Positions 55,571 through 64,000 of a stretch of 64,000 nt of DNA are shown piece by piece. Each line of letters opens with the position of its first letter. Positions within the stretch are counted from its first letter, which is position 1. Source of the DNA: Bacteroidaceae bacterium (lineage in GTDB: Bacteria; Bacteroidota; Bacteroidia; Bacteroidales; Bacteroidaceae); the NCBI GenBank assembly GCA_017481875.1, contig JAFUOP010000023.1, positions 22,458 through 86,457 of the forward strand. Reading direction: 5' to 3'. The notes below the pieces were generated by a model, which searched no databases, had not been told where the DNA came from, and saw nothing but the letters and a program-made list of their open reading frames with translations. Position numbers and translations under genes: made by a program.

Positions 55571-58500
55571 ATGAGAAAAAATTACCTTTTAATCATTCTG
55601 CTTGCACTTGCAGCAATAATGCCCGCAAGCGCAGCATCAGGCATCAAACTCGGCTTCACAAGAACCGGCACCGATGCACAGAGCGTTACCATAAGCGTAA
55701 CCGACGAGAACGGAACAGCTATCGACGGCGCAGCAGCAACGCTCACAACATCACACGCTTTCAAGGGCACAGGCGGTGCTGTAACACAGAGCATCATCTG
55801 CCCCAATGCAAACGGCAACACAAGCCCCACCATCGAGCTCACCTTCACCATCACCGGTGTACCCTCGGGCTTTAAATTCGACAACATCAACGCCCACATT
55901 CACGCACTCAATGGCAGTGGCAACTACCAGGAGACCGGCGACGGAAAGTCGCGCCAGTGGAACGTAGCAGTAAAGCAAGGCAGCAGTAGCAGCAACCTTG
56001 CGACATTCGGTTCATTGAGCAATATTGACATTGCAGCCGGCATTACCGGTGCAAACAAGGTATGGACAATCGAAGGTAGCGAGGTTGCAGCAACCGGTAC
56101 CTTGGTTGTGGGACTCACCATAACAGCCGGAGCATCAAACGTAGGCTGTTTCTTCGGTCTTTCAGAACTTTCGCTCACCAACACCAACGAGGAAGAAGGC
56201 GGAGAGGGTGAAGAAGGCGGTGAAACCGACACCCCCGAAGATGACGGCAGCAAAATATACACCATAAGCTGGAAAACCACCGGTGGCAACTACATCACCG
56301 AGGGCACCGACCAATCTATGTACGTAGCAAGCTACAGCATAACAGAACGTCAATTCTGGAAGTTCATACCCACAGGCAAGGAAAACTGCTTCTACATACA
56401 AAACACAGCCACAGGGCACTACATGGAGAGCTGCAACAAGACACCTTCATCGAACTCACGCATAAAAACAACAACCACACCCGTTGAGTACTACGTTGCC
56501 CCCACAGCCGCCACAAGCGGCGAGATTGCCGGCTGCCACTACCTATCATCAACCGACTGCGACAGCTACAGCGACGAGGCTGCCGGCCCACGTGCACTAA
56601 ACAAAGACGGTGCATCGAACTATGTAATCACCTGGCAGGCAGGCACAAGCCGCGTTGGTTCATATTGGAAACTCACAGAAACAGAAGACCTTTACGAGGT
56701 GCGCAATTTCGAGCCCAGCGAGGCCATAGGCAAAGTAAACATTGCATACAGCATAGGCACAACACAGAAGAACATCACCCTTTACGACAACAGCATCACC
56801 TTGGAGACCAAAGACATGGCAAGCGCAGGCCAGGGCTGGTACTTTGTAGGCAGCAACAACCAAGAGGGCTACCTCATTGCATCGGCCGAGTTTGTAAGTA
56901 CCACCATAGGTGTCGATGAGAACGGCGCAATAGTAGCCACCACGGACACCGACACACGCTGGCAAGTATTTGCAGAGGGCGACGGCTTCACTTTTCGCAC
57001 AAAAGAGGGTGGCATAACACTCACCATAGGTGGCGAGAGCGTGTTCTACGTAAACCTTAAGCGCACAGCCTATGCACTCGACAGCAAAATATACTACAAC
57101 CCTTGCGGAACACTTGGCAACGCATACATCACAAGCCTGAGACTTGCAGGTGAGGGCACAATAAACGCACTCAACTACGAGAGCACCTCAAAACCCTCTA
57201 CCTGGCACAAGATATACTCACACGACAAGGCCACTGTAGCTTTGGGCGGCGAAGCAACACTCGACATCACACTCTCACAAGCAGCCGATGCCGACCTTAA
57301 AGCATTTGCATACTTCGACTGGAATGCCGACGGTGCGTTCGACACCACAGAGGAGCTTACCGTTAGTGGCACAAGCGCATCGGGCACAATAGCCGTACCC
57401 GACTGGGCCGAGCAGACAGACATTCGTATGCGTGTGCGCATCAACAGCAACGGCCTCAACCTTGCCGACGACGACGTTGAAGGCTTCTTGTACGACTTCA
57501 TCATAAAGGCAGCACCCGCAAAAGAGGGCCGCAATATCACAGTAGCCACAAATGCCAAAGAACGCGGTAGTGTGAAACTATCAGCTACAAGCGAAAGCTA
57601 CGCAAAGGGCACAGCCCTCACAGCCACAGCCACAGCATACAAAGGCTACACCTTTATCTGCTGGAAGGAGAGCAACAACATTGTATCGACCGACGCCACA
57701 TACAGTTTCACAGTGGAGCACGACATGGACCTCGTTGCATTCTTCTCTCCCTACACAGAGGAGACACCCATAACAGGCTCTTTTGTACGCCTGCAAGGAA
57801 AAGCATCGGGCAACTACATGAGTGCAACCCCCTTCAGCGGTGAGCAGATGTCAATGATTGGAGATGCCAACGCCGCAAGCACCATTTTCTTCCACACATC
57901 GGAGAAAAAATTGCTGAGCTACACCGCCGGAACATACATGCACAGTACACATAGCATAGGCACAATAGGCCGTGCAAACGCAGAAACCGTGGAATTCCGC
58001 GCATCGGAGAGTGGCACCGAGGGCTACAACACCCTCTACACCAACTACAGCGGTTCAAAGTATGTTTACGACAACAACACAAAAGTTGACCGCACCAGCA
58101 GCTACGTAGCAAACAACTGCGAGTGGACCGTAAGCGACGTGGCCACCCTCCCCGTAACTATAGGCACCACAGGCTACACCACCCTTTTCAGCCCCGTAGC
58201 ACTGGAAGTTCCCGAAGGTACAACAGCATACACCGCACTTATTGACGGAGACTACATAAACCTTGTAGAGGTGCCCAACAACACAATTCCCGCAAGCACA
58301 GCGGTAATTATAAAAGGAGGAGAGGGCACATACCAGTTCACCATCACCGAGAATAGCGATGTAATTGAGGACAATGTTCTGCTGGGTACAATAGAAAAAA
58401 TAGCCACAGGCAGCATACCCGCCCCCTACACCCTGCAAACCGACGAAACAACCGAGAGCGGAGTAGTTATGCGCCGCTACACCGACACACACATCAACGG

Positions 58501-58795
58501 TTTCAAGATGTATATGAGCATTCCCGATGCACAACAAGCAGTAGCGATACGCTTACCCGGCATCACAAGCATTGAAAGCACCGAAGCCGACGAGATAGAC
58601 ATCATCTACGGCGACAACACCGTTACCGCAACAGGCAAAGCAATAAAGAGCATCGCCATTTACAACAGCAATGCCGCACTTGTAGCCAAAGGCAAGGGCA
58701 ACACCCTCTCAACAGCCTCACTTGCAAACGGTATATATATAATAAAGGTACATAGTGCCGACGGAGAGAAAAACTTCAAATTCTACAATAGATAA
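55571..58795 (+). CDS. Secreted multi-domain glycan-binding protein
   Basis: A 1,074-residue exported protein. Signal peptide: core LLIILLALAAIMPASA, cut near residue 21. An N-terminal beta-sandwich (to about 205) ends in an acidic Glu/Gly linker. A trefoil-like YTISWKTTGGNYI region follows, then a GEVED-type domain near residues 545-650 with FAYFDWNADGAFD and DIRMRVRI. An InlB-B/divergent-repeat module covers about 655-720 (GSVKLSATSESYAKGTALTA). The shared module of GY-TTL...IPASTAVIIKG starts at 868. The C-terminus (GKAIKSIAIYNSNAALVAKG, then LANGIYIIKVH) is a type IX sorting-signal-like domain. No catalytic site was recognised; the sulfatase starts 32 bases after its stop, suggesting a shared glycan target. 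Confidence 0.82.
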   Translation: MRKNYLLIILLALAAIMPASAASGIKLGFTRTGTDAQSVTISVTDENGTAIDGAAATLTTSHAFKGTGGAVTQSIICPNANGNTSPTIELTFTITGVPSGFKFDNINAHIHALNGSGNYQETGDGKSRQWNVAVKQGSSSSNLATFGSLSNIDIAAGITGANKVWTIEGSEVAATGTLVVGLTITAGASNVGCFFGLSELSLTNTNEEEGGEGEEGGETDTPEDDGSKIYTISWKTTGGNYITEGTDQSMYVASYSITERQFWKFIPTGKENCFYIQNTATGHYMESCNKTPSSNSRIKTTTTPVEYYVAPTAATSGEIAGCHYLSSTDCDSYSDEAAGPRALNKDGASNYVITWQAGTSRVGSYWKLTETEDLYEVRNFEPSEAIGKVNIAYSIGTTQKNITLYDNSITLETKDMASAGQGWYFVGSNNQEGYLIASAEFVSTTIGVDENGAIVATTDTDTRWQVFAEGDGFTFRTKEGGITLTIGGESVFYVNLKRTAYALDSKIYYNPCGTLGNAYITSLRLAGEGTINALNYESTSKPSTWHKIYSHDKATVALGGEATLDITLSQAADADLKAFAYFDWNADGAFDTTEELTVSGTSASGTIAVPDWAEQTDIRMRVRINSNGLNLADDDVEGFLYDFIIKAAPAKEGRNITVATNAKERGSVKLSATSESYAKGTALTATATAYKGYTFICWKESNNIVSTDATYSFTVEHDMDLVAFFSPYTEETPITGSFVRLQGKASGNYMSATPFSGEQMSMIGDANAASTIFFHTSEKKLLSYTAGTYMHSTHSIGTIGRANAETVEFRASESGTEGYNTLYTNYSGSKYVYDNNTKVDRTSSYVANNCEWTVSDVATLPVTIGTTGYTTLFSPVALEVPEGTTAYTALIDGDYINLVEVPNNTIPASTAVIIKGGEGTYQFTITENSDVIEDNVLLGTIEKIATGSIPAPYTLQTDETTESGVVMRRYTDTHINGFKMYMSIPDAQQAVAIRLPGITSIESTEADEIDIIYGDNTVTATGKAIKSIAIYNSNAALVAKGKGNTLSTASLANGIYIIKVHSADGEKNFKFYNR

Positions 58796-58827
58796 ATACT
58801 AACCGAAACATAAAAACCATAAATAAT

Positions 58828-60348
58828 ATGAACAAAGATAAACTAATGCTCTTTGGCTGTGGCTTGCTCGCAACAGCAACAATGCAGGCCGAAGAGGCAC
58901 AAAAGCCCAACATTATATATATAATGTGCGACGATATGGGATACGGCGACCTCGGTTGCTACGGCCAGAAGTACATAAGCACCCCCAACCTCGACAGAAT
59001 GGCAGCCGAGGGAATGCTCTTCACCGACGCCTATGCCGGCAGCCCCGTGAGTGCCCCCTCACGCGCATCGCTCATGACAGGCCAACACACAGGCCACACC
59101 AAGGTGCGCGGTAACAAAGAATACCGCTTCGGCAGTATCACATACGGAAAGACCACAGACCCCACACAAACAGGACAGGAGCCCTACGACCCCGACCACA
59201 TAATTCTCCCCGAGATTATGAAAAAGAACGGCTACAACACCGGTATGTTCGGTAAGTGGGCCGGTGGCTACGAAGGCTCAGAGAGCACCCCCGACAAACG
59301 CGGCATCGACGAGTACTACGGCTTTATGTGCCAGTTCCAGGCCCACCTATACTACCCCAACTTCTTGAACAAGTACAGCGCGGCCGATGGCGACACCGAG
59401 GTAACACGCGACATCTTGGAGAACAACATAAACTACGCAATGCACGGCGACGACTACAAGAACCGCCGCGACTACTCGGCCGACATAATACACCGAAAGG
59501 CAATGGAGTGGATAGACAAGCAGACCGACGAAACACCTTTCTTCGGAATATTCACCTATACACTGCCCCACGCCGAGCTTGCACAGCCCAACGATTCAAT
59601 TCTGCAAGCCTACCGCAGCAGTTTCTGCTCGGAAAAGACATTCGGTGGCGATGCAAGTTCACGCTACAACCCCACCGACTGCGCACACGCACAGTTTGCA
59701 GGAATGATAACCCGCCTCGATGCTTATGTAGGTGAAATATTCGCACTACTCAAGAAGAAAGGCTTTGACGAGAACACTATCGTGGTATTCACCAGCGACA
59801 ACGGCCCCCACGAGGAGGGCGGTGCCGACCCCGCATTCTTTAACCACGACGGCAAGCTACGCGGCACCAAACGCTCTACACACGAGGGCGGAATACGCGT
59901 ACCTTATATAGTACGCTGGCCCGGCAAGGTAGCAGCAGGCAGTGTAAACGACCACCAGCTTGCATTCTACGACGTAATGCCCACACTCTGCGAGATTATC
60001 GGTATAGAGAACTACGAAGAAAAATACCGCAACCCCAATGTAGAGAACGACTACTTCGACGGAATCTCTTTTGCAAAGACACTTTTGGGACAGCCCGGCC
60101 AGGAGAAGCACGAATTCCTCTACTGGGAGTTCCACGAGACCAATATGATGGCACTGCGCATGGGCGACTGGAAAATGGTTGTACAGAACGGCAACTGCCG
60201 CCTCTACGACCTTGCCAACGATGTACACGAGGACACAGACATAGCAGCCCAGTACCCCGACATCGTTGCTCAAATGAAAGAGATTATCTTGCAAGAGCAC
60301 ACAACAAGCAACATAAGCCAGTTCAACAACATCACACTGCCACAGTAA
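58828..60348 (+). CDS. S-type sulfatase (arylsulfatase family)
   Basis: Hydrolyses a sulfate ester, probably on a host or algal glycan; the exact substrate is unknown. 506 residues with an N-terminal export signal. The catalytic signature is SAPSR (75-79) within SPVSAPSRASLMTGQH: the residue converted to formylglycine is Ser75, so it needs an anSME-type maturase (serine-type), not the cysteine form. Metal ligands Asp35, Asp36 (MCDDMGYGD), Asp324 and Asn325 (TSDNGPHEEGG) are present, and HDGKLRGTKRSTHEGGIRVP is typical. It follows the large secreted protein and has a hairpin after its stop. Confidence 0.92.
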   Translation: MNKDKLMLFGCGLLATATMQAEEAQKPNIIYIMCDDMGYGDLGCYGQKYISTPNLDRMAAEGMLFTDAYAGSPVSAPSRASLMTGQHTGHTKVRGNKEYRFGSITYGKTTDPTQTGQEPYDPDHIILPEIMKKNGYNTGMFGKWAGGYEGSESTPDKRGIDEYYGFMCQFQAHLYYPNFLNKYSAADGDTEVTRDILENNINYAMHGDDYKNRRDYSADIIHRKAMEWIDKQTDETPFFGIFTYTLPHAELAQPNDSILQAYRSSFCSEKTFGGDASSRYNPTDCAHAQFAGMITRLDAYVGEIFALLKKKGFDENTIVVFTSDNGPHEEGGADPAFFNHDGKLRGTKRSTHEGGIRVPYIVRWPGKVAAGSVNDHQLAFYDVMPTLCEIIGIENYEEKYRNPNVENDYFDGISFAKTLLGQPGQEKHEFLYWEFHETNMMALRMGDWKMVVQNGNCRLYDLANDVHEDTDIAAQYPDIVAQMKEIILQEHTTSNISQFNNITLPQ

Positions 60349-60370
60349 TAGGCAGTATATAAAAAGCAGC

Positions 60371-60416
60371 GCACCCCCGAGATGAGCAAATTAACACACG
60401 CTCATTTCGGGGGTGC
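60371..60416 (+). repeat. Hairpin after the sulfatase
   Basis: A 17-pair stem with one G-U pair (GCACCCCCGAGATGAGC with GCTCATTTCGGGGGTGC) and a 12-base loop, 22 bases past the sulfatase stop. No T-run follows; it may terminate weakly or protect the mRNA end. Confidence 0.65.
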
Positions 60417-60605
60417 ACTGCTTAGCAAGACAGACAGAGCACCCCTACCCCGCGCCATACGTCGCCCTCTTTTTCCTAAACTACTACGGCTCTTTACTGC
60501 CCCACTTACGGTGCCGGCGTGTTTTTTAAAATACCTTTGCAGGTGAGCACACACACCCGCAACACAACCCACGGAATTTACAAAACACAAAAATTTAAAA
60601 AAATA

Positions 60606-60637
60606 TTTCCATAATTTATTCTTTTTTACTACCTTTG
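60606..60637 (+). promoter_or_regulatory. Promoter of the 1,007-residue secreted protein
   Basis: TTTC (60606-60609), a 20-base spacer and TACCTTTG (60630-60637), a perfect -7 match. The implied leader of about 155 bases parallels that of the M60 gene. Confidence 0.65.
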
Positions 60638-60800
60638 TCGCGAATATGGTATAGTGAGCCAAAGAGATAGCATCACAGCACATTGTAGCGACGTTTTTGT
60701 AAATTTTGAGTAAAATTGATGATTGCTTAAACAATACAGCGGGTTCATACATTATACTATATAAACAGGACTATTTAACTATTAACTTAATATTAACTTT

Positions 60801-63800
60801 ATGAAAAAATTTACATCTTTAATGTTGATGCTGCTATGTGCAGTAACAACTTGGGCAGGCGTTACAGACCTCCCCGAAATGTCCACAGAGGGTAATACCA
60901 AGTGGTACACAATTAAGAATGTGCGTAAAGCAAAGTATGCCACATACGCAGGTGAGTCAACTTCTATGACACAGCAATCTTCTGTTCAGGATGGTTCACT
61001 TTTCTATTTCACAGGTTCTGTAGCTGATGGCGTTGCCACAGTGAAAATTCACAACGCACAGGCAGGTGATTTGCTCTGCGCCGGCACAAACAGTTGGACA
61101 GCAGAAGGTATCGATTGGTACATCGCAGCAAAGACAGAAACCGGTCTTTCAATCTCTAAGACAGCCGATTTCTCAGGTTATGACAGCAGCTGGAATGATT
61201 TTCAGGGCAGCGGTACCAGCGTAGATTACTGGACAGCTACCGACGCCGGTTCAATATGGGAAATTACAGAGTTTGGTGCTGATATTCAGGCCGTTCTTGA
61301 CGAGATGCTCGCCAACCAGACCAACCCTATTATGAATGAGTACAAATACGATGAAGAGAAATACAATGCACTTGCATCGGCATACGCGACCTTCAAGGCT
61401 GAGGCAAATATGACCAACTACAATGCTTGCTCTGCGATTGTAGCTACCCTTGAAAAAAATATGCCCGAGGCCGGTAAATTCTATGTTATCGAGGCTCCTT
61501 TGTTCTACAATGTACAGGGTGTAAACAAAGGTTTGTATGTAAACGAGGAGGGTGCACTTGCTTGGAACACCATCGACCTCACCAACAAGGCATTCTATTG
61601 GAATGTAGAGGTTGTTGATGGCACATACGCAATCAAGAACGTAAACACAAGCACATACATCAATGGTACAGCTATGAGCGAAACTGCTGTATATGGCAGC
61701 CTTTCTGCACTTGGTGAAGGACAGTTTAATATCATTATTAACGGTGTAACTCTTCACGCTAACAACCACGGCGATGGTAAAGGAGCAGGCAGCAATGTGG
61801 TAAGCTGGGGTGGCTCTGTGGGCTCGGCTTCAGCTTGGGCTTTCATTGAGAAGAACGACCCCGATGCAAATGTACCCGTTACTGTTGTTTACAACTTCAT
61901 GTATGAAGGTGTAAAAAAATACACTCAGACAACTGAAACAATCGCTGGCGAGAACTACCCCGCTGTAAACATCGTATTGCCTTTTGGTGTATCTGCAACA
62001 GCTCCCGAAGAGGTAATCAATGCAGGGGACGCAACAGAGGTTGATGGTGTTAAGACCATTACTAGAGAGATAGAGCTGACAGTTTCTCTTCCTTTTGAAT
62101 ACTATAACAGCTACAGCGAGGTTGCACAGTGGTACTATGTAAATGTACGCGACGACGGCCCCACATATATGTACTACGATTCAAGCATCGAATACATTAA
62201 GGCTACTGCAACAGAAGTTCCTTCTGATGCAAAAGACGCATACAGCTGGGCATTCATAGGTAACCCCTTCGATGGATTCAAGGTTGTAAACTTGCTCGCA
62301 GGTTCTGCAATGGTACTTTCTTCACCTGCTACACCCACAGCCAACCAAGATGCAAGCCAAATTGCACGTATGGTAACAGAGGAAGGTGCTACAGGTAACA
62401 CAGATTGGGATTTCATAAAGCCCACACACGCCAATGCTGCAGCTAACGGTTTCTACATTCAGCACCCCACAGCTCCTGCTTATGCACTTAACCGCCAGGG
62501 TTACAACGGTGCTAACACTGTATGCTACTGGGACTCAAGAGACACCGGTTCTACATTCCAGGTTGTAGCACGCCCCAGCGTTCAAGGCGAGCTTGAGGCT
62601 CTCATTGCAACAGCCGAGGCTAAACTCGCTACAATGGAATCACTCAAGAGCGAGGCTGCAGGTTTCTACTCACAGGCTACTATTGACGAGCTTGCAGCTG
62701 CTATCAGCGTTGCACAGGAGGTTACTGTTGCCGACGAGGAAGATATAACAACATTGCAGGCAGCTATCGACGCTGTTCACACAAACACACCTGCTATTGG
62801 CAGCTTCATTGCATTCCAATCGGCTTCTACCAAAACATATTGCGCCGGTAAATATGTTAAGACAGTTCCTGCTGTAACAACATACGAAGGTGGTGGATAT
62901 TCAGCAAACCGCGACCATACTCAGCTTGTATTCGATACATTTGAGCCCGAAACTACACCTTCTGCAGTGTTCCAGGTTATTGCCGGCGACAACGAGGGTG
63001 AGTTCAAATTGAAGAATATGCATACACAGGAGTATGTAGTTTCATTTGTTAAGAATGCAACACACATGGGTACCGAGGCAAATGCAGTAGCAATCACACT
63101 CAAGCCTATCAGCGAGGGACAAATTGCTGTATTTGGTGCAAACAATGGAATGCCTATGCACGCACAAGAGGCTCACAATGTAATTGTAACATGGAATGCA
63201 GAAAAAGATAATGCATCAGTTTGGAATATCATTAATGTTGAATCATTTGCACACGTTCTTACAATCAGCGAGGTTGGTTACTCAACATTGAAACTCGGCT
63301 TCGATGCAACTATCCCCGCAGGTGTTGAGTGCTACTACGCAACTGAGGCTATCGACGAGAATGGCGTTCTTAACCTTGCAAAAGTAGAAGGCACAATTCT
63401 CCCCGCTAACACAGCTGTTATTGTTAAGGCTGAGGCCGGAAGCTATAACTTCACATACTCTGCAACTGCAGGTACAGAAGTTGAGGGCAACAAGCTCGCA
63501 GGCTCTGTTTATGACGAGAACATTACCACTGCAGGTACAGCATACGTTCTTTCTGCTCCCGATAACAAAGTAGGCCTCTACAAGGCTACACTCACCGATG
63601 GTGCATTCAAGAACAACGCAAACAAGGCTTACTTTGAAGTTGAGACAGCTAACGGTATTGCAAGCTACAGCTTCAACTTCGACTGGGCCGGCACAACAGG
63701 CATCGACGGTGTTGTTGCTGAGGGCGCAGAGAACGGCACAATCTACGACATCACAGGTCGCCGCGTTAAGGCTATCACAGCTCCCGGTATCTACATTGTT

Positions 63801-63824
63801 AACGGCAAGAAGGTTGTTAAGTAA
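60801..63824 (+). CDS. Secreted protein with shared C-terminal module, function unknown
   Basis: A 1,007-residue exported protein (signal core LMLMLLCAVTTWA before GVTDL). It is built of Trp/Gly-rich beta modules like carbohydrate-binding trefoils, for example WYTIKNVRKAKYATYAG, and helical EYKYDEEKYNALASAYATF or LEALIATAEAKLATMESLKS linkers. No catalytic motif is visible. The shared module (VGYSTLKLGFDATIPAGV) starts at residue 826, and the end is IYDITGRRVKAITAPGIYIV, very close to that of the M60 protein. A small-protein gene follows 85 bases downstream. Likely surface attached or secreted; ligand unknown. Confidence 0.75.
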   Translation: MKKFTSLMLMLLCAVTTWAGVTDLPEMSTEGNTKWYTIKNVRKAKYATYAGESTSMTQQSSVQDGSLFYFTGSVADGVATVKIHNAQAGDLLCAGTNSWTAEGIDWYIAAKTETGLSISKTADFSGYDSSWNDFQGSGTSVDYWTATDAGSIWEITEFGADIQAVLDEMLANQTNPIMNEYKYDEEKYNALASAYATFKAEANMTNYNACSAIVATLEKNMPEAGKFYVIEAPLFYNVQGVNKGLYVNEEGALAWNTIDLTNKAFYWNVEVVDGTYAIKNVNTSTYINGTAMSETAVYGSLSALGEGQFNIIINGVTLHANNHGDGKGAGSNVVSWGGSVGSASAWAFIEKNDPDANVPVTVVYNFMYEGVKKYTQTTETIAGENYPAVNIVLPFGVSATAPEEVINAGDATEVDGVKTITREIELTVSLPFEYYNSYSEVAQWYYVNVRDDGPTYMYYDSSIEYIKATATEVPSDAKDAYSWAFIGNPFDGFKVVNLLAGSAMVLSSPATPTANQDASQIARMVTEEGATGNTDWDFIKPTHANAAANGFYIQHPTAPAYALNRQGYNGANTVCYWDSRDTGSTFQVVARPSVQGELEALIATAEAKLATMESLKSEAAGFYSQATIDELAAAISVAQEVTVADEEDITTLQAAIDAVHTNTPAIGSFIAFQSASTKTYCAGKYVKTVPAVTTYEGGGYSANRDHTQLVFDTFEPETTPSAVFQVIAGDNEGEFKLKNMHTQEYVVSFVKNATHMGTEANAVAITLKPISEGQIAVFGANNGMPMHAQEAHNVIVTWNAEKDNASVWNIINVESFAHVLTISEVGYSTLKLGFDATIPAGVECYYATEAIDENGVLNLAKVEGTILPANTAVIVKAEAGSYNFTYSATAGTEVEGNKLAGSVYDENITTAGTAYVLSAPDNKVGLYKATLTDGAFKNNANKAYFEVETANGIASYSFNFDWAGTTGIDGVVAEGAENGTIYDITGRRVKAITAPGIYIVNGKKVVK

Positions 63825-63839
63825 TAACTGATATACAAA

Positions 63840-63874
63840 AGATATTTCCTTCGCTTCGTGCGAAGGAAATATCT
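63840..63874 (+). repeat. Hairpin between the 1,007-residue gene and the small protein
   Basis: 15-pair perfect stem (AGATATTTCCTTCGC / GCGAAGGAAATATCT) with loop TTCGT. No T-run follows, so transcription could continue into the small-protein gene, whose ATG is 35 bases on. Confidence 0.65.
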
Positions 63875-63909
63875 AAAACAATAATGAATATATAAAATTA
63901 TTAAACGAT

Positions 63910-64000
63910 ATGAAAAGAACTTATGTATCACCTCTTGCAACAGAGGTTAATGTAATGACAGAGGGTATGATTGCTGTTTCATTGCAAGCATACGACAAAG
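63910..64000 (+). CDS. Small protein of the MKRTY..P..TE type (5' part only)
   Basis: Only the first 30 residues lie in the window: MKRTYVSPLATEVNVM, then TEGMIAVSLQAYDK. It has no signal peptide so far. The opening resembles that of the small protein at 15363-15584 (MKKKNYTGPVTEFVDL) and it occupies the same place after a large secreted protein with a hairpin in between. The end of the gene is outside the window; function unknown. Confidence 0.65.
   Translation, partial: MKRTYVSPLATEVNVMTEGMIAVSLQAYDK

Larger units (their letters stand above)
60349..60800. other. Gene-free region between sulfatase and 1,007-residue protein
   Basis: 452 bases. Contains the sulfatase hairpin (60371-60416), then an A/T-rich area with the promoter at 60606-60637, and a leader of about 155 bases up to the ATG at 60801. 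An open minus-strand frame here crosses both elements and is not convincing as a gene. Confidence 0.6.

Noticed and set aside
60402-60752. Minus-strand 116-residue frame between sulfatase and the 1,007-residue protein
   Set aside because: Covers a hairpin and a consensus promoter of the plus-strand gene; composition is not protein-like.

Overview
This 64 kb window looks like chromosome of a gut-type member of the order Bacteroidales. The evidence is the combined str/S10/spc/alpha ribosomal superoperon without tuf, the complete six-gene Na+-NQR operon, promoters of the Bacteroidetes form (TTTG, 18-21 bases, TAnnTTTG), near absence of Shine-Dalgarno sites, a DUF4271-hemD pair, a class III fructose-bisphosphatase, and very large secreted proteins ending in a GR-V...PG-YIVNGKK type C-terminus. 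I see no phage, insertion sequence or CRISPR array.

Layout. 1-10.07 kb is housekeeping: fbp (cut by the window edge), rpsO, then typA, a thioredoxin-fold lipoprotein without its cysteines, a YifB/ComM ATPase, a LOG-family protein, DUF4271 protein, hemD, rnpA-yidD-tatD and tRNA-Gln. 10.08-13.67 kb is a leftward cluster: FdtA-like cupin, GNAT-like protein, porin, Gate-domain membrane protein. At 14.06-15.21 kb is a phospholipid acyltransferase. 15.36-25.10 kb holds a small protein and a 3,152-residue secreted M60-type metallopeptidase with five discoidin-like domains, a probable mucin/glycoprotein-degrading enzyme. 25.57-30.73 kb has metY, pgeF, a secreted beta-helix protein and a family-2 glycosyltransferase.

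30.85-36.90 kb is nqrABCDEF (leftward). Its NqrC carries an N-terminal rubredoxin-like domain with four cysteines. 37.27-55.26 kb is the leftward superoperon from rpsL to rplQ, including fusA, secY, map, infA and rpoA. Two small genes, rpmJ and rpmD, were recovered by direct translation.

55.57-64 kb is rightward and accessory in character: a 1,074-residue secreted multi-domain protein, an S-type sulfatase, a 1,007-residue secreted protein, and the start of another small protein. With the M60 protein, these suggest a life on host glycoproteins or sulfated glycans.

The strongest unexplained pattern is a repeated arrangement: a very large secreted protein, then a T-run-less hairpin, then a very small leaderless protein opening with MK(K/R)..Y..P..TE. 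It occurs at 25103-15363 (leftward) and 60801-64000 (rightward). The rubredoxin-NqrC fusion is the second main lead.
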